This document shows, piece after piece, positions 52,475 through 60,276 of a stretch of DNA of 64,000 nt. The position numbers were made by a program, and so were the translations under genes. The notes under the pieces are model-generated. The model did no database searches. It was not told the DNA's origin and worked only from the letters and a program-made list of their open reading frames with translations. Source of the DNA: Pseudomonas abietaniphila. Lineage in GTDB: Bacteria > Pseudomonadota > Gammaproteobacteria > Pseudomonadales > Pseudomonadaceae. Numbering within the stretch: the first letter of the stretch is position 1; every line of letters begins with the position of its first letter. The stretch covers positions 1 through 64,000 of the forward strand of contig NZ_FNCO01000014.1 in assembly GCF_900100795.1 (NCBI RefSeq). Direction: 5' to 3'.

Positions 52475-53767
52475 TTGAGTTCCGAATCGCCCGCTTCGCC
52501 CTCCGGATCTGCCTCTGAAAGCGTGCTTCGGCAGCCTGGCTTTTTCGAGTTTCTGACGGCCCGCCTCGCAGCCGTGTTTGCCATGCAGATTCAAGCGGTG
52601 GTAGTCGCCTGGCAGGTCTATGACATGACCCGCAGCCCGATTTCGCTGGCGTATGTGGGCCTTGCGCAGTTCATCCCGATGTTGCTGTTGCTGATGCCGG
52701 CCGGCGACCTCATCGACCGCTACGATCGCAAACTGATCCTGACCATCAGCTGGACCGTCCAGGCGCTGTGCAGCCTGATGCTGATGCTGTTCTCGGTCAC
52801 CCACCATCAAGACACCCGGTTGATTTATGCCACGCTGGCGTTGTTCGGCTGTGCCCGGGCGTTCACCGGTCCGGCCCTGCAAAGCCTGCTGCCGCAGGTC
52901 GTGCCGCGCGAAAAACTCGCCTCGGCCATCGCCACCAACAGCATGATCATGCGCATCGCCACCATCGCCGGACCGCTGGTGGGCGGCGGCCTGTACGCGG
53001 CGGGCGGCGGCGGTTTGACCTATTCGGTGTGCATGGCGAGTTTCATAGCCGGCGTGCTGCTGCTGACCCGCGTGCCGGTGCTCTATGCCGGTAAAAAGCA
53101 GATTCTGGAATCCACCGCCTGGAAACGCTTCACGGCGGGCATCGCGTTCATTCGTTCGCGCCCGATCATTCTGGGCACCATTTCGCTGGACCTGTTCGCC
53201 GTGCTGCTGGGCGGCGTGGTCGCCTTGCTGCCGATCTACGCCCACGAAGTCCTGCACCTGGGCCCGCAAGGCCTGGGGGCGTTGCGCAGTGCGATGAGTC
53301 TGGGAGAGGTCGGCACCGGCCTTTATCTGAGTGTCCGGCCGTTTGATCGCAATGTCGGCATGGTGATGTTCATTGCGGTCGCGGTGTTTGGCCTCGCGAA
53401 CCTGGTGTTCGCGCTGTCGACGCTGTTCTGGCTGTCGTTGTTCGCTTTGATGATTGCAGGGGCTGCGGACATGGTCAGCGTGTATATCCGCTCGACGCTG
53501 GTGCAGTTCTCGACCCCCGACGACATGCGCGGTCGGGTCAATGCGGTGAACATGCTGTTCATTGGTTCTTCCAACGAACTGGGCGAATTCCGCGCGGGCA
53601 GCAGCGCTGCGCTGTGGGGCGCTGTCCCTGCCGCGATCATCGGCGGATTGTGTACGTTAGGAGTAGTGGGTACTTGGATGGTGGGCTTCAAGGCCTTGCG
53701 GCAGGTGAATCACTTTGCCGATGCGTCGCCCGCCGAAGTGACCGAGAAGCAGACAGCGCGGGTGTGA
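52475..53767 (+). CDS. MFS exporter (enterobactin-exporter EntS-like)
   Basis: A 430-residue, twelve-helix MFS protein of the EntS/MFS_3 group. The GDLIDRYDRKLIL loop motif and the C-terminal TPDDMRGRVNAVNMLFIGSSNELGEF are characteristic. The start is TTG at 52475; no strong ribosome site is seen, so the exact start is uncertain. Members are often annotated as siderophore or antibiotic exporters, but no siderophore genes are nearby. It is the intact relative of the decayed MFS gene at 42682. Confidence 0.82.
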   Translation: MSSESPASPSGSASESVLRQPGFFEFLTARLAAVFAMQIQAVVVAWQVYDMTRSPISLAYVGLAQFIPMLLLLMPAGDLIDRYDRKLILTISWTVQALCSLMLMLFSVTHHQDTRLIYATLALFGCARAFTGPALQSLLPQVVPREKLASAIATNSMIMRIATIAGPLVGGGLYAAGGGGLTYSVCMASFIAGVLLLTRVPVLYAGKKQILESTAWKRFTAGIAFIRSRPIILGTISLDLFAVLLGGVVALLPIYAHEVLHLGPQGLGALRSAMSLGEVGTGLYLSVRPFDRNVGMVMFIAVAVFGLANLVFALSTLFWLSLFALMIAGAADMVSVYIRSTLVQFSTPDDMRGRVNAVNMLFIGSSNELGEFRAGSSAALWGAVPAAIIGGLCTLGVVGTWMVGFKALRQVNHFADASPAEVTEKQTARV

Positions 53768-53792
53768 TCCAGGTTCATTGATTGACACCGTA

Positions 53793-53885
53793 CCTGTGGG
53801 AGCGAATTCATTCGCGGATCGACAGTTCAGGCGATACATCTTCATCGTCTGTACCGCCGTCTCGCGAATGAATTCGCTCCCACAG
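53793..53885. repeat. REP pair (GAATTCATTCGCGA type)
   Basis: CTGTGGGAGCGAATTCATTCGCG and a perfect inverse CGCGAATGAATTCGCTCCCACAG lie between the convergent MFS and aldehyde dehydrogenase genes. Confidence 0.92.
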
Positions 53886-53903
53886 GTTTATTGGTTTGCA
53901 GCC

Positions 53904-55484
53904 CTACAGCGCTGAATCAGTGATATCCCCATCCACCAACCGGCGGATCTTCAAAGGATTGGCGTTCTGCAACGCTTCGGGCAATAAGGCATCGGGGTAA
54001 TTCTGGAAGCACACCGGGCGCAGGAAACGATCGATCGCCAATGTGCCGACTGACGTACCACGCGAATCGGACGTGGCGGGATACGGCCCGCCGTGAACCA
54101 TTGCATCGCACACTTCGACGCCCGTCGGATAACCATTGAGCAGCACGCGCCCGACCTTCTCCTGCAACGCCTCCATCAACCACGCGTAACTCACGAGTTC
54201 GGCGGGCTCACCGATCACGGTCGCGGTCAGTTGTCCCCGAAGGCCGGTCAACGCCGACTTCAACGTGGCCTCGTCCTCGACTTCAATGATGATCGTGGTC
54301 GGCCCGAACACCTCTTCTTGCAGCAACTCATCGCCGTTCAGCAACAGACTGACGTCCGCCTTGAACAGCTGCGGCTGGGCCTGTTCGCCCTGCTGCGGAT
54401 GCCCGGCCAGATGCGTCACACCGGCATGACCGTGAAGATGCTCGAGACCTTTGCTGTAGCTGACCAGGCCACCCGCGTTGAGCATGGTGTGTGGCGCCTG
54501 GTCATTCATGTTGGCGCTCAGGCGCTCGACGAACTGGCTGAACGCAGGGGAATGCAAACCCATCACCAGGCCCGGGTTGGTGCAGAACTGCCCGCCCCCC
54601 AAGGTCACCGAGGCGGCCAGTTCCGACGCAATCTTCTCGCCACGAGCCGTCAGCGCGTCGGGCAAGATGAACACCGGGTTGATGCTCGACATCTCGGCGA
54701 ACACCGGAATCGGTTGAGGACGTTCGGACGCCATTTTGACCAACGCGTTGCCGCCACGCAGCGAGCCGGTAAACCCTACCGCCTGAACCAGCGGATGCCT
54801 GACCAGCCATTCGCCCACGCCGTTGCCAAAAATCATGCTGAACACGCCCTTCGGCATGTCGGTACGCTCAGCGGCACGGATCACGGCTTCGGCAACACGC
54901 TCGGCAGTGGCCATGTGACCGCTGTGTGCTTTGACGATCACCGGGCAACCGGCTGCCAGCGCTGAGGCGGTATCACCGCCGGCCGTAGAGAACGCCAACG
55001 GGAAGTTGCTCGCGCCGAATACCGCAACCGGGCCCACACCGATGCGCACCTGACGCAGATCGGGGCGCGGCAACGGCTGACGATCAGGCAAGGCCCGGTC
55101 GATGCGTGCGCCGTAAAAGTCGCCACGGCGCAATACCTTGGCAAACAAGCGCATCTGCCCGCTGGTCCGGCCGCGCTCGCCTTGAATGCGTCCGGCCGGC
55201 AGCGCCGTCTCGCGGCACACGGTGGCGACGAAATCATCGCCCAGTGCGTCCAGTTCATCGGCAATCGCGTCGAGGAATTGCGCGCGCTTTTCAGCCGGCA
55301 GGTTGCGAAAGGCCGGGAAGGCCGCTGCGGCGGCGTGCGCGGCAGCGTCGACCTCCGCTTCGGTCGCCTGCACGAACGCATGCGGCAGCGCCTCGCCGGT
55401 GGTCGCGTCGAGGCTGTTCAGTTGCACCGAACCCTGTGCGCTGCGCTGACCGCCAATGAAGTTGTGTCCAAGCGTGGAAGACAT
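53904..55484 (-). CDS. Alpha-ketoglutarate semialdehyde dehydrogenase
   Basis: A 526-residue aldehyde dehydrogenase of the alpha-ketoglutarate-semialdehyde type, which oxidises 2-oxoglutarate semialdehyde to 2-oxoglutarate with NAD(P)+. The catalytic Cys301 (LGGGQFCTNPG), Glu264 (FAEMSSINP) and Asn160 (FGASNFPLAF) are present. AGAGGAG precedes the ATG. It is the last gene of the dehydratase-FAH-dehydrogenase operon and feeds 2-oxoglutarate into the TCA cycle. The final step of pentonate, galactarate or glucarate pathways would look the same; the neighbours point to L-lyxonate. Confidence 0.9.
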   Translation of the reverse strand: MSSTLGHNFIGGQRSAQGSVQLNSLDATTGEALPHAFVQATEAEVDAAAHAAAAAFPAFRNLPAEKRAQFLDAIADELDALGDDFVATVCRETALPAGRIQGERGRTSGQMRLFAKVLRRGDFYGARIDRALPDRQPLPRPDLRQVRIGVGPVAVFGASNFPLAFSTAGGDTASALAAGCPVIVKAHSGHMATAERVAEAVIRAAERTDMPKGVFSMIFGNGVGEWLVRHPLVQAVGFTGSLRGGNALVKMASERPQPIPVFAEMSSINPVFILPDALTARGEKIASELAASVTLGGGQFCTNPGLVMGLHSPAFSQFVERLSANMNDQAPHTMLNAGGLVSYSKGLEHLHGHAGVTHLAGHPQQGEQAQPQLFKADVSLLLNGDELLQEEVFGPTTIIIEVEDEATLKSALTGLRGQLTATVIGEPAELVSYAWLMEALQEKVGRVLLNGYPTGVEVCDAMVHGGPYPATSDSRGTSVGTLAIDRFLRPVCFQNYPDALLPEALQNANPLKIRRLVDGDITDSAL

Positions 55485-55509
55485 CAGAAACTCCTCTAAT
55501 CCGTTAACC

Positions 55510-56505
55510 CTAAAGCGCCTTGATCTGACCGATCGCCACGGGACGTGGCCCTTCGCCGATGCCGTTTTCCAGCGGTGCGCCGAAGGCATCGAGGCTGATC
55601 TGGAAGCGGTCGCCCGGCTGGGTTTTCACGCCATCGGCGAACGACAGCGTCGCGGTGCCGAAGTAGTGAATGTGCACATCGCCAGGGCGCAGGAACTGGG
55701 CGTACTTGAAGTGGTGATATTCGAGGTTGGCCAGGCTGTGGCACATGTTGTCTTCGCCGCTGAGGAATTCCTTCTCCCAGATCACGTCGCCGTTACGCTT
55801 GATGCGGCTCATGCCAGCCAGGTGACGCGGCAATTCGCCGACCCGCAATTCCGGGCCGTAGGCGCAATAGCGCAGCTTGGAATGCGCCAGGTACAGGTAG
55901 TTGCGACGCTCCATGACGTGGTCGGAGAACTCATTGCCCAGCGCGTAACCCAGCCGGTACGGCTGACCGTCATCGCCAACGACGTAGAGGCCGGTCAGTT
56001 CGGGCTCTTCACCCGCGTCCTCGGCAAACGCCGGAACCGGGAAGTCTGCACCCGGCCGCACCACGATGCTGCCATCGCCTTTGTAGAACCACTCCGGCTG
56101 TGCACCGACCTGGCCCTGCGCCGGTTTGCCGCCTTCGGTGCCCCACTTGAAGATCTTCATGGTGTCGGTCATGCCCGCTTCGACCTGACCGTCGTGCTGG
56201 TGCATTTTGTCCCGCGCCGAGGCGCTGCCCAGGTGCGTGAGGCCCGTGCCGCTGATCAGGCAATGCGCCGGGTCTTCGTGGTCCAGCGGTGGGAGGATCT
56301 GACCGTTCTGCAAGAGGCCCGCGTAATCCGGGCCGGATTCGGTGCCACGGCTTTCGACTTCAGCCTGAAGGCTGTGCTGGCTGCGAATGGCGGCAAGGGC
56401 CAGTTCGCGGGTGCTGGTGGTGTTGCGCACGACGTTGACCTGCGAGCCCTCGACAACGCCGACGTGGCGCTGACCCTGGCTGTTTTCGAATTGAATAAGG
56501 CGCAT
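55510..56505 (-). CDS. FAH-fold 2-keto-3-deoxy sugar-acid dehydratase (AraD1/GguC-like)
   Basis: A 331-residue protein of the fumarylacetoacetate-hydrolase superfamily, AraD1/GguC type. The metal-binding and active-site segment GEEPELTGLYVVGDDGQPYRLGYALGNEFSDH is present. In the P. aeruginosa L-lyxonate pathway a FAH-type enzyme converts the 2-keto-3-deoxy acid to alpha-ketoglutarate semialdehyde; this gene has the same neighbours. GGGAG precedes the start MRLIQFENS at 56505; the ORF extends 37 codons through a palindrome and is not coding there. Confidence 0.8.
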   Translation of the reverse strand: MRLIQFENSQGQRHVGVVEGSQVNVVRNTTSTRELALAAIRSQHSLQAEVESRGTESGPDYAGLLQNGQILPPLDHEDPAHCLISGTGLTHLGSASARDKMHQHDGQVEAGMTDTMKIFKWGTEGGKPAQGQVGAQPEWFYKGDGSIVVRPGADFPVPAFAEDAGEEPELTGLYVVGDDGQPYRLGYALGNEFSDHVMERRNYLYLAHSKLRYCAYGPELRVGELPRHLAGMSRIKRNGDVIWEKEFLSGEDNMCHSLANLEYHHFKYAQFLRPGDVHIHYFGTATLSFADGVKTQPGDRFQISLDAFGAPLENGIGEGPRPVAIGQIKAL

Positions 56506-56542
56506 GGGCTGAATCTCCCGAAAATGTGGAAAGCGATCTCGC

Positions 56543-56594
56543 TTCTGCCCGGAGGGCGTAGGAGCAAGCTTGCTCCTACGCCCTGCGGGCAGAA
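56543..56594. repeat. 52-bp near-perfect palindrome between the dehydratase and FAH genes
   Basis: The sequence reads the same on both strands around the centre 56568/56569 (AAG|CTT), with one mismatched pair. The inner 30 bases (GGGCGTAGGAGCAAG and its inverse) are perfect. It contains the REP-like GTAGGAGC. It lies inside an apparent polycistron, 38 bases upstream of the FAH start codon, so in RNA it would form a 25-bp hairpin. There is no T-run on either strand. Confidence 0.85.
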
Positions 56595-56651
56595 TCAAAA
56601 GCAGATCGTGGGGCATCAGAACCGAATCAAAAGCAGCGCGCGCGGCATCAG
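56590..56651. repeat. Tandem direct repeat next to the palindrome
   Basis: Two copies of about 32 bases follow each other. Both start GAATCAAAAGCAG and end GGCATCAG, at 56592 and again at about 56624. They differ mainly in the middle (ATCGTG versus CGCGCG). Such GATC/AAAAG blocks occur next to REP elements in Pseudomonas. Confidence 0.6.
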
Positions 56652-56676
56652 GGACGTCGCGCGACCGCTTACAACA

Positions 56677-57852
56677 TCACTCGATAATGTTGAACTCGCT
56701 CAGGTACTCGTCCGAGATTTCCAGGCCCAGACCCGGCTTGTTGTCATCCAGCTGGATGTAGCCGTTGACCGGTGCAGGCTCGCCCTTGAAGACGTAGTAG
56801 AAGAGTTCGTTGCCGACCTCGACGTCGAACACCGGGAAGAACTCGGCCATCGGCGAGGCGGTGGTGGACATGGTCAGGTGGTAGTTGTGCATCTGACCGG
56901 CGTGCGGAATGACCGGCACCGACCAGGCTTCGGCCATGGCGTTGATCTTGCGCGCGGCCGTGATGCCACCGACGCGGTTGGTGTCGTACTGGATCACGTC
57001 GACCGCGCGACGTTCGAGCATGTCTTTGAAGCCATAGGAGGTGAATTCATGCTCGCCGCCGGAGATCGGCATGATGCCCATCTTCTTCAGCTCGATGTAG
57101 CCTTCCAGGTCGTCGGCGATCACGGGTTCTTCGAGCCAGCGCGGCTCGAATTCGGCCAGTTTCGGCAACATGCGACGGGCGTATTCCAGGGTCCAGCCCA
57201 TGTAGCACTCGAGCATGATGTCGACGTCAGGACCCGCCAGTTCACGCAGCGCACGCACCTGCTCGATGTTGCGGCGCATGCCCGCCGGGCCGTCTTTCGG
57301 ACCGTAGCCAAAGCGCATTTTCATGGCAGTGAAGCCCTGGCTCAGGTAGCCCTGCGCTTCTTCCAGGAACAGGTCCAGGTTGTCATTGGCGTAGAGCTTG
57401 GAGGCGTAGGTCCAGATCTTCTCTTTGGTGCGGCCGCCGAGCAGTTTGAACACCGGCTTGTTCACCGCTTTGCCCATGATGTCCCAGATCGCGATGTCGA
57501 TCGCCGAAATGGCCGCCATGCCGATGCCTTTACGGCCCCAGGCGTGGCTCTGGCGGTACATTTTCTGCCAGATGTATTCGTTGTCGAACGGGTCTTCGCC
57601 AATCGCGATCGGGGCCAGATAGGTGTCGATGATTTCCTTGGCCACACGAGGCGCGAGCGCGCAGTTACCGATGCCGACGATGCCGTTGTCGGTCTCGACT
57701 TCCACCACCAGCCAACCGTGAAAGCGGAAAGAGCCCATGGCATCGCCACGTTCGAAAAGGATGTCGCTGGCGTTGGTGCAGAAGTGCGCCTGAGGTGGAA
57801 CGACTTTGCCTTTCCATTCGAAGACACGGGTACGGATTGCTTTGATTTTCAT
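56677..57852 (-). CDS. Enolase-superfamily sugar-acid dehydratase (L-lyxonate/L-rhamnonate type)
   Basis: A 391-residue mandelate-racemase-group enolase protein. Metal ligands are Glu215 (IMLECYMGW), Glu241 (WLEEP) and Glu267 (SGGEHEF). Lys178 (KMRFGYGP) and His317 (IPHAGQMHNYH) are the acid-base pair of the rhamnonate-dehydratase subgroup. It would dehydrate a sugar acid to a 2-keto-3-deoxy acid. The cluster with FAH, semialdehyde dehydrogenase, PdxA-like and MFS genes matches PA2212-PA2217, described for L-lyxonate catabolism in P. aeruginosa. The start at 57852 follows AGGA; the ORF runs 32 codons upstream. Confidence 0.85.
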   Translation of the reverse strand: MKIKAIRTRVFEWKGKVVPPQAHFCTNASDILFERGDAMGSFRFHGWLVVEVETDNGIVGIGNCALAPRVAKEIIDTYLAPIAIGEDPFDNEYIWQKMYRQSHAWGRKGIGMAAISAIDIAIWDIMGKAVNKPVFKLLGGRTKEKIWTYASKLYANDNLDLFLEEAQGYLSQGFTAMKMRFGYGPKDGPAGMRRNIEQVRALRELAGPDVDIMLECYMGWTLEYARRMLPKLAEFEPRWLEEPVIADDLEGYIELKKMGIMPISGGEHEFTSYGFKDMLERRAVDVIQYDTNRVGGITAARKINAMAEAWSVPVIPHAGQMHNYHLTMSTTASPMAEFFPVFDVEVGNELFYYVFKGEPAPVNGYIQLDDNKPGLGLEISDEYLSEFNIIE

Positions 57853-58078
57853 GAGAAGAGTCCTTGCCACTGCTGGTTGCGCCCAATCGTTCCACGGGGT
57901 TCGGAACAGGGCTTCTTGTAATTGTTCTTCGATTCGCAGGCTTTGCATCGCGGCTCGATGGAAGGAATTTAGCCAGTCGCGAAGGGGGTCGGCTAATCAC
58001 TTATGCGTATCCAGTGATAGCCGGTGGTGATCGGTGGCAAGACATAACCGGTTTGGGAGTTATAGGAGGGACAAAGGT

Positions 58079-58203
58079 TGTTTGATCGTTGCCGCGCTCC
58101 GCGTGGTAACCCGGCGATGGACGCTCCGCGTCACAGGCAACCTCGGACGCAGAGCGTAGGAACCATCACAACGCCCACCTGTAGGAGCGCGCTTGCCCGC
58201 GAT
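58079..58203. repeat. Repeat cluster: imperfect inverted repeat plus single REP
   Basis: The segment 58085-58165 (GCGCTCCGCGTGGTAACCC..., GACGCTCCGCGTC, GGACGCAGAGCGTAGGAACC) is a copy of a common Pseudomonas repeat built on GACGC-AGAGCGT. A single REP (CTGTAGGAGCGCGCTTGCCC...) follows at 58179-58203. The gap 57853-58315 also holds the dehydratase promoter region. Confidence 0.65.
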
Positions 58204-58235
58204 GACGTCGGTCCAGACACCACCGAAATCCAGAC

Positions 58236-58273
58236 AAAAAAAACCGCAGGACGCTCATCTAACGTCCTGCGGC
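58236..58273 (-). terminator. Intrinsic terminator of the MFS-amidohydrolase-pdxA2 operon
   Basis: On the minus strand CCGCAGGACG-TTAGATGAG-CGTCCTGCGG is a perfect 10-bp stem followed by eight T residues. It lies 43 bases after the pdxA2-like stop codon and separates this operon from the dehydratase operon. Confidence 0.93.
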
Positions 58274-58315
58274 AAAAACGTGGTCTTTTTTCACTCAGCC
58301 CGAAGGCCCGAACCG

Positions 58316-59320
58316 TTAAACGTTGCTCTGCCCCATCCTGCAGGCGATTTCGAAGGCCTGGCGGATAGCACCGACGTTCGCCTTGCCCTGGCCCGCAATA
58401 TCAAACGCCGTGCCGTGCGCTGGCGTGGTGATCGGAATCGGCAACCCGCCCTGCACCGTTACCCCGCGAGAAAAGCCCATCAGCTTGATCGCGATCTGCC
58501 CCTGGTCGTGGTACATCGTCACCACCGCATCGAACGCGTTGGCGTCGCCCTGCACTTTCAAGAAAATCGTATCGCCCGGATACGGTCCGTCTGCATTCAT
58601 GCCCTGCGCCTGGGCGGTTTTGACTGCCGGACCGATGATGTCGATTTCCTCGCGTCCGAACGAACCGTTGTCGCCGTTGTGCGGGTTCAGTCCGCAGACA
58701 CCGATGCGCGGCGCTTTCAGACCGTTGCGTTTGAGCGCGGTATCGATCAGCCGAATCGCCTCGACCACCCGCTCCTGACTCAACATGCCCGGCACCGCTG
58801 ACAGCGCAACGTGGGAGGTCACGCGAGAGGTCCACAGGTTATCCATCACGTTGAATTCGCAGAACGGCCCGGTGAAGCCCAACAGCTCGGCAAACCAGTG
58901 CAACTCGTCGTTGTGATCCATGCCCGCCATGTGCAGCGAGGTTTTGTTCAACGGCCCGAACAACACCGCATTGGTGACTTTTGCGGCCGTCAGCTCAACC
59001 GCGATCTTCAGGGTGTCCAGGCAGTAACGGCCGCCAATGGCGCTGGCTTCGCTGCGCGGGAACTCGCCCACCGCGTCCCCACGGAAGTTGTAAAACAACG
59101 GCGTGTCGTCAGTGAAATCCAGCGTGTCCAGTGAATCGATCTGTCGATAAGGGAACGACAGCCCGGCAAGGTCCATGCCCCGACGCATTTCGGCTTCATC
59201 GGCGATCAGGACCACCTGCGCCTGACTGCGGACCTTTTCATCGCTGAGCAGACGCGCGATCAATTCCGGGCCGATGCCTGCCGGGTCACCGAGCACCATC
59301 GCAATTCGGGTTTTATTCAT
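58316..59320 (-). CDS. PdxA2-like 4-hydroxythreonine-4-phosphate dehydrogenase family protein
   Basis: A 334-residue PdxA-family NAD-dependent dehydrogenase. The motifs DPAGIGPEL (N-terminus), AGMDHNDELHW, the metal-binding MYHDQGQIAIKLMG and PITTPAHGTAFDIAG are intact. PdxA proper acts in vitamin B6 synthesis; PdxA2 paralogues oxidise phosphorylated sugar acids such as D-threonate or D-erythronate phosphate. Here the setting is catabolic and no sugar-acid kinase is in sight, so the substrate is unclear. Its ATG overlaps the amidohydrolase stop (ATGA), with GAGGAG upstream. Confidence 0.85.
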   Translation of the reverse strand: MNKTRIAMVLGDPAGIGPELIARLLSDEKVRSQAQVVLIADEAEMRRGMDLAGLSFPYRQIDSLDTLDFTDDTPLFYNFRGDAVGEFPRSEASAIGGRYCLDTLKIAVELTAAKVTNAVLFGPLNKTSLHMAGMDHNDELHWFAELLGFTGPFCEFNVMDNLWTSRVTSHVALSAVPGMLSQERVVEAIRLIDTALKRNGLKAPRIGVCGLNPHNGDNGSFGREEIDIIGPAVKTAQAQGMNADGPYPGDTIFLKVQGDANAFDAVVTMYHDQGQIAIKLMGFSRGVTVQGGLPIPITTPAHGTAFDIAGQGKANVGAIRQAFEIACRMGQSNV

Positions 59321-60276
59321 GCCTGACTCCTCATGTGTTCTTGCCGCGGACGGTCCACGGCGCACGGCTCGCAACGGTAAATACGCTGCGCGTTACTGTA
59401 GAAAAGACGCTCCTGATCGGCGCGCGGCAGATCACGAACGATGTGTTTGAAACCGCTGTAGATGTCGTCGAACGAGCCGCACAGGCTGTCGACCGGGAAG
59501 TTGCTGGCGAACATCGCCCGGTCAGTGCCGAACATCGCGATGATCTCGCGCACGATCCAGCCATTGTCCTGAACGCTCCAGCGTTTGCCGGGCAAACCGA
59601 GGCCGGAGATTTTCACGATCACGTTGGGTTGCTCGGCCAGTTTCGCCATCGCCCCATGCCACCCTGCCAGGCCTTCGGTGCTGCGATCCGACGGCAGCCC
59701 GGCGTGGTTGAGAATCAGCGTCGTGTCCGGAAAGTCCCGCGCCAGCAACCCGGCTTCCGGCAGGTTCCACCACGGCGTCTGCAGGTCGAAACGCAGGCCC
59801 AGGTCGTGCAAGGTCGCGTAACTGCGGCGCCAGTGTTCATTGCTCATCAATGTGTGTTGCGAGCCCACCTCGTTTGGCGACGCAGGGCCACCGGGTTTGT
59901 GCCGCACGCTGCGGACGCTGGCGAACAACGCCTGCTCGGCGAGCACGGCAATCGCATCCGGATGATCGAGCCAGGCCTGCGCGACGACCGCATTGGGGAC
60001 GCCGTACCGCGCGGCGATCTGCTCGATGAAACGGGTTTCACCGATCGGGTCGCTCGGGTCCCACTCGGTCTCGACGTAGACCGTCTGCACCACATTGTGC
60101 TCGCCCACATCGGCGAAGTACTCGGGTGGCAGGTAACGCCGCTTGATCGCCGAATAGTCACCGTAGCGGAACGGGATGTTTGCCCCCTCTGCAAGCCACG
60201 GATGGTGGTTGGTCTGCGGGTCCCAGAAATGATGATGGGCGTCGACGATCGGGCCGCTGTAGACCTCCTCAGCCAT
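59317..60276 (-). CDS. Amidohydrolase-2 family lactonase-like hydrolase
   Basis: A 319-residue TIM-barrel amidohydrolase (COG3618 type). The metal motif HxH is in IVDAHHHFWDP, and the C-terminal half has NHAGLPSDRS and FASNFPVDSLCGSF. Relatives include L-rhamnono- and L-fucono-lactonases, so opening of a sugar lactone to the sugar acid used by the dehydratase is a reasonable guess. It overlaps the upstream MFS gene by 8 bases and the downstream pdxA2-like gene by 4 bases. Confidence 0.83.
   Translation of the reverse strand: MAEEVYSGPIVDAHHHFWDPQTNHHPWLAEGANIPFRYGDYSAIKRRYLPPEYFADVGEHNVVQTVYVETEWDPSDPIGETRFIEQIAARYGVPNAVVAQAWLDHPDAIAVLAEQALFASVRSVRHKPGGPASPNEVGSQHTLMSNEHWRRSYATLHDLGLRFDLQTPWWNLPEAGLLARDFPDTTLILNHAGLPSDRSTEGLAGWHGAMAKLAEQPNVIVKISGLGLPGKRWSVQDNGWIVREIIAMFGTDRAMFASNFPVDSLCGSFDDIYSGFKHIVRDLPRADQERLFYSNAQRIYRCEPCAVDRPRQEHMRSQA

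Noticed and set aside
55456..57921. 821-codon plus-strand ORF opposite the lyxonate-type genes
   Set aside because: It crosses three genes and the 52-bp palindrome on the other strand; not credible as a protein.
58085..58203. CRISPR-like repeats
   Set aside because: The repeats are inverted and irregular, with no constant spacing and no cas genes; they are ordinary Pseudomonas intergenic repeats.
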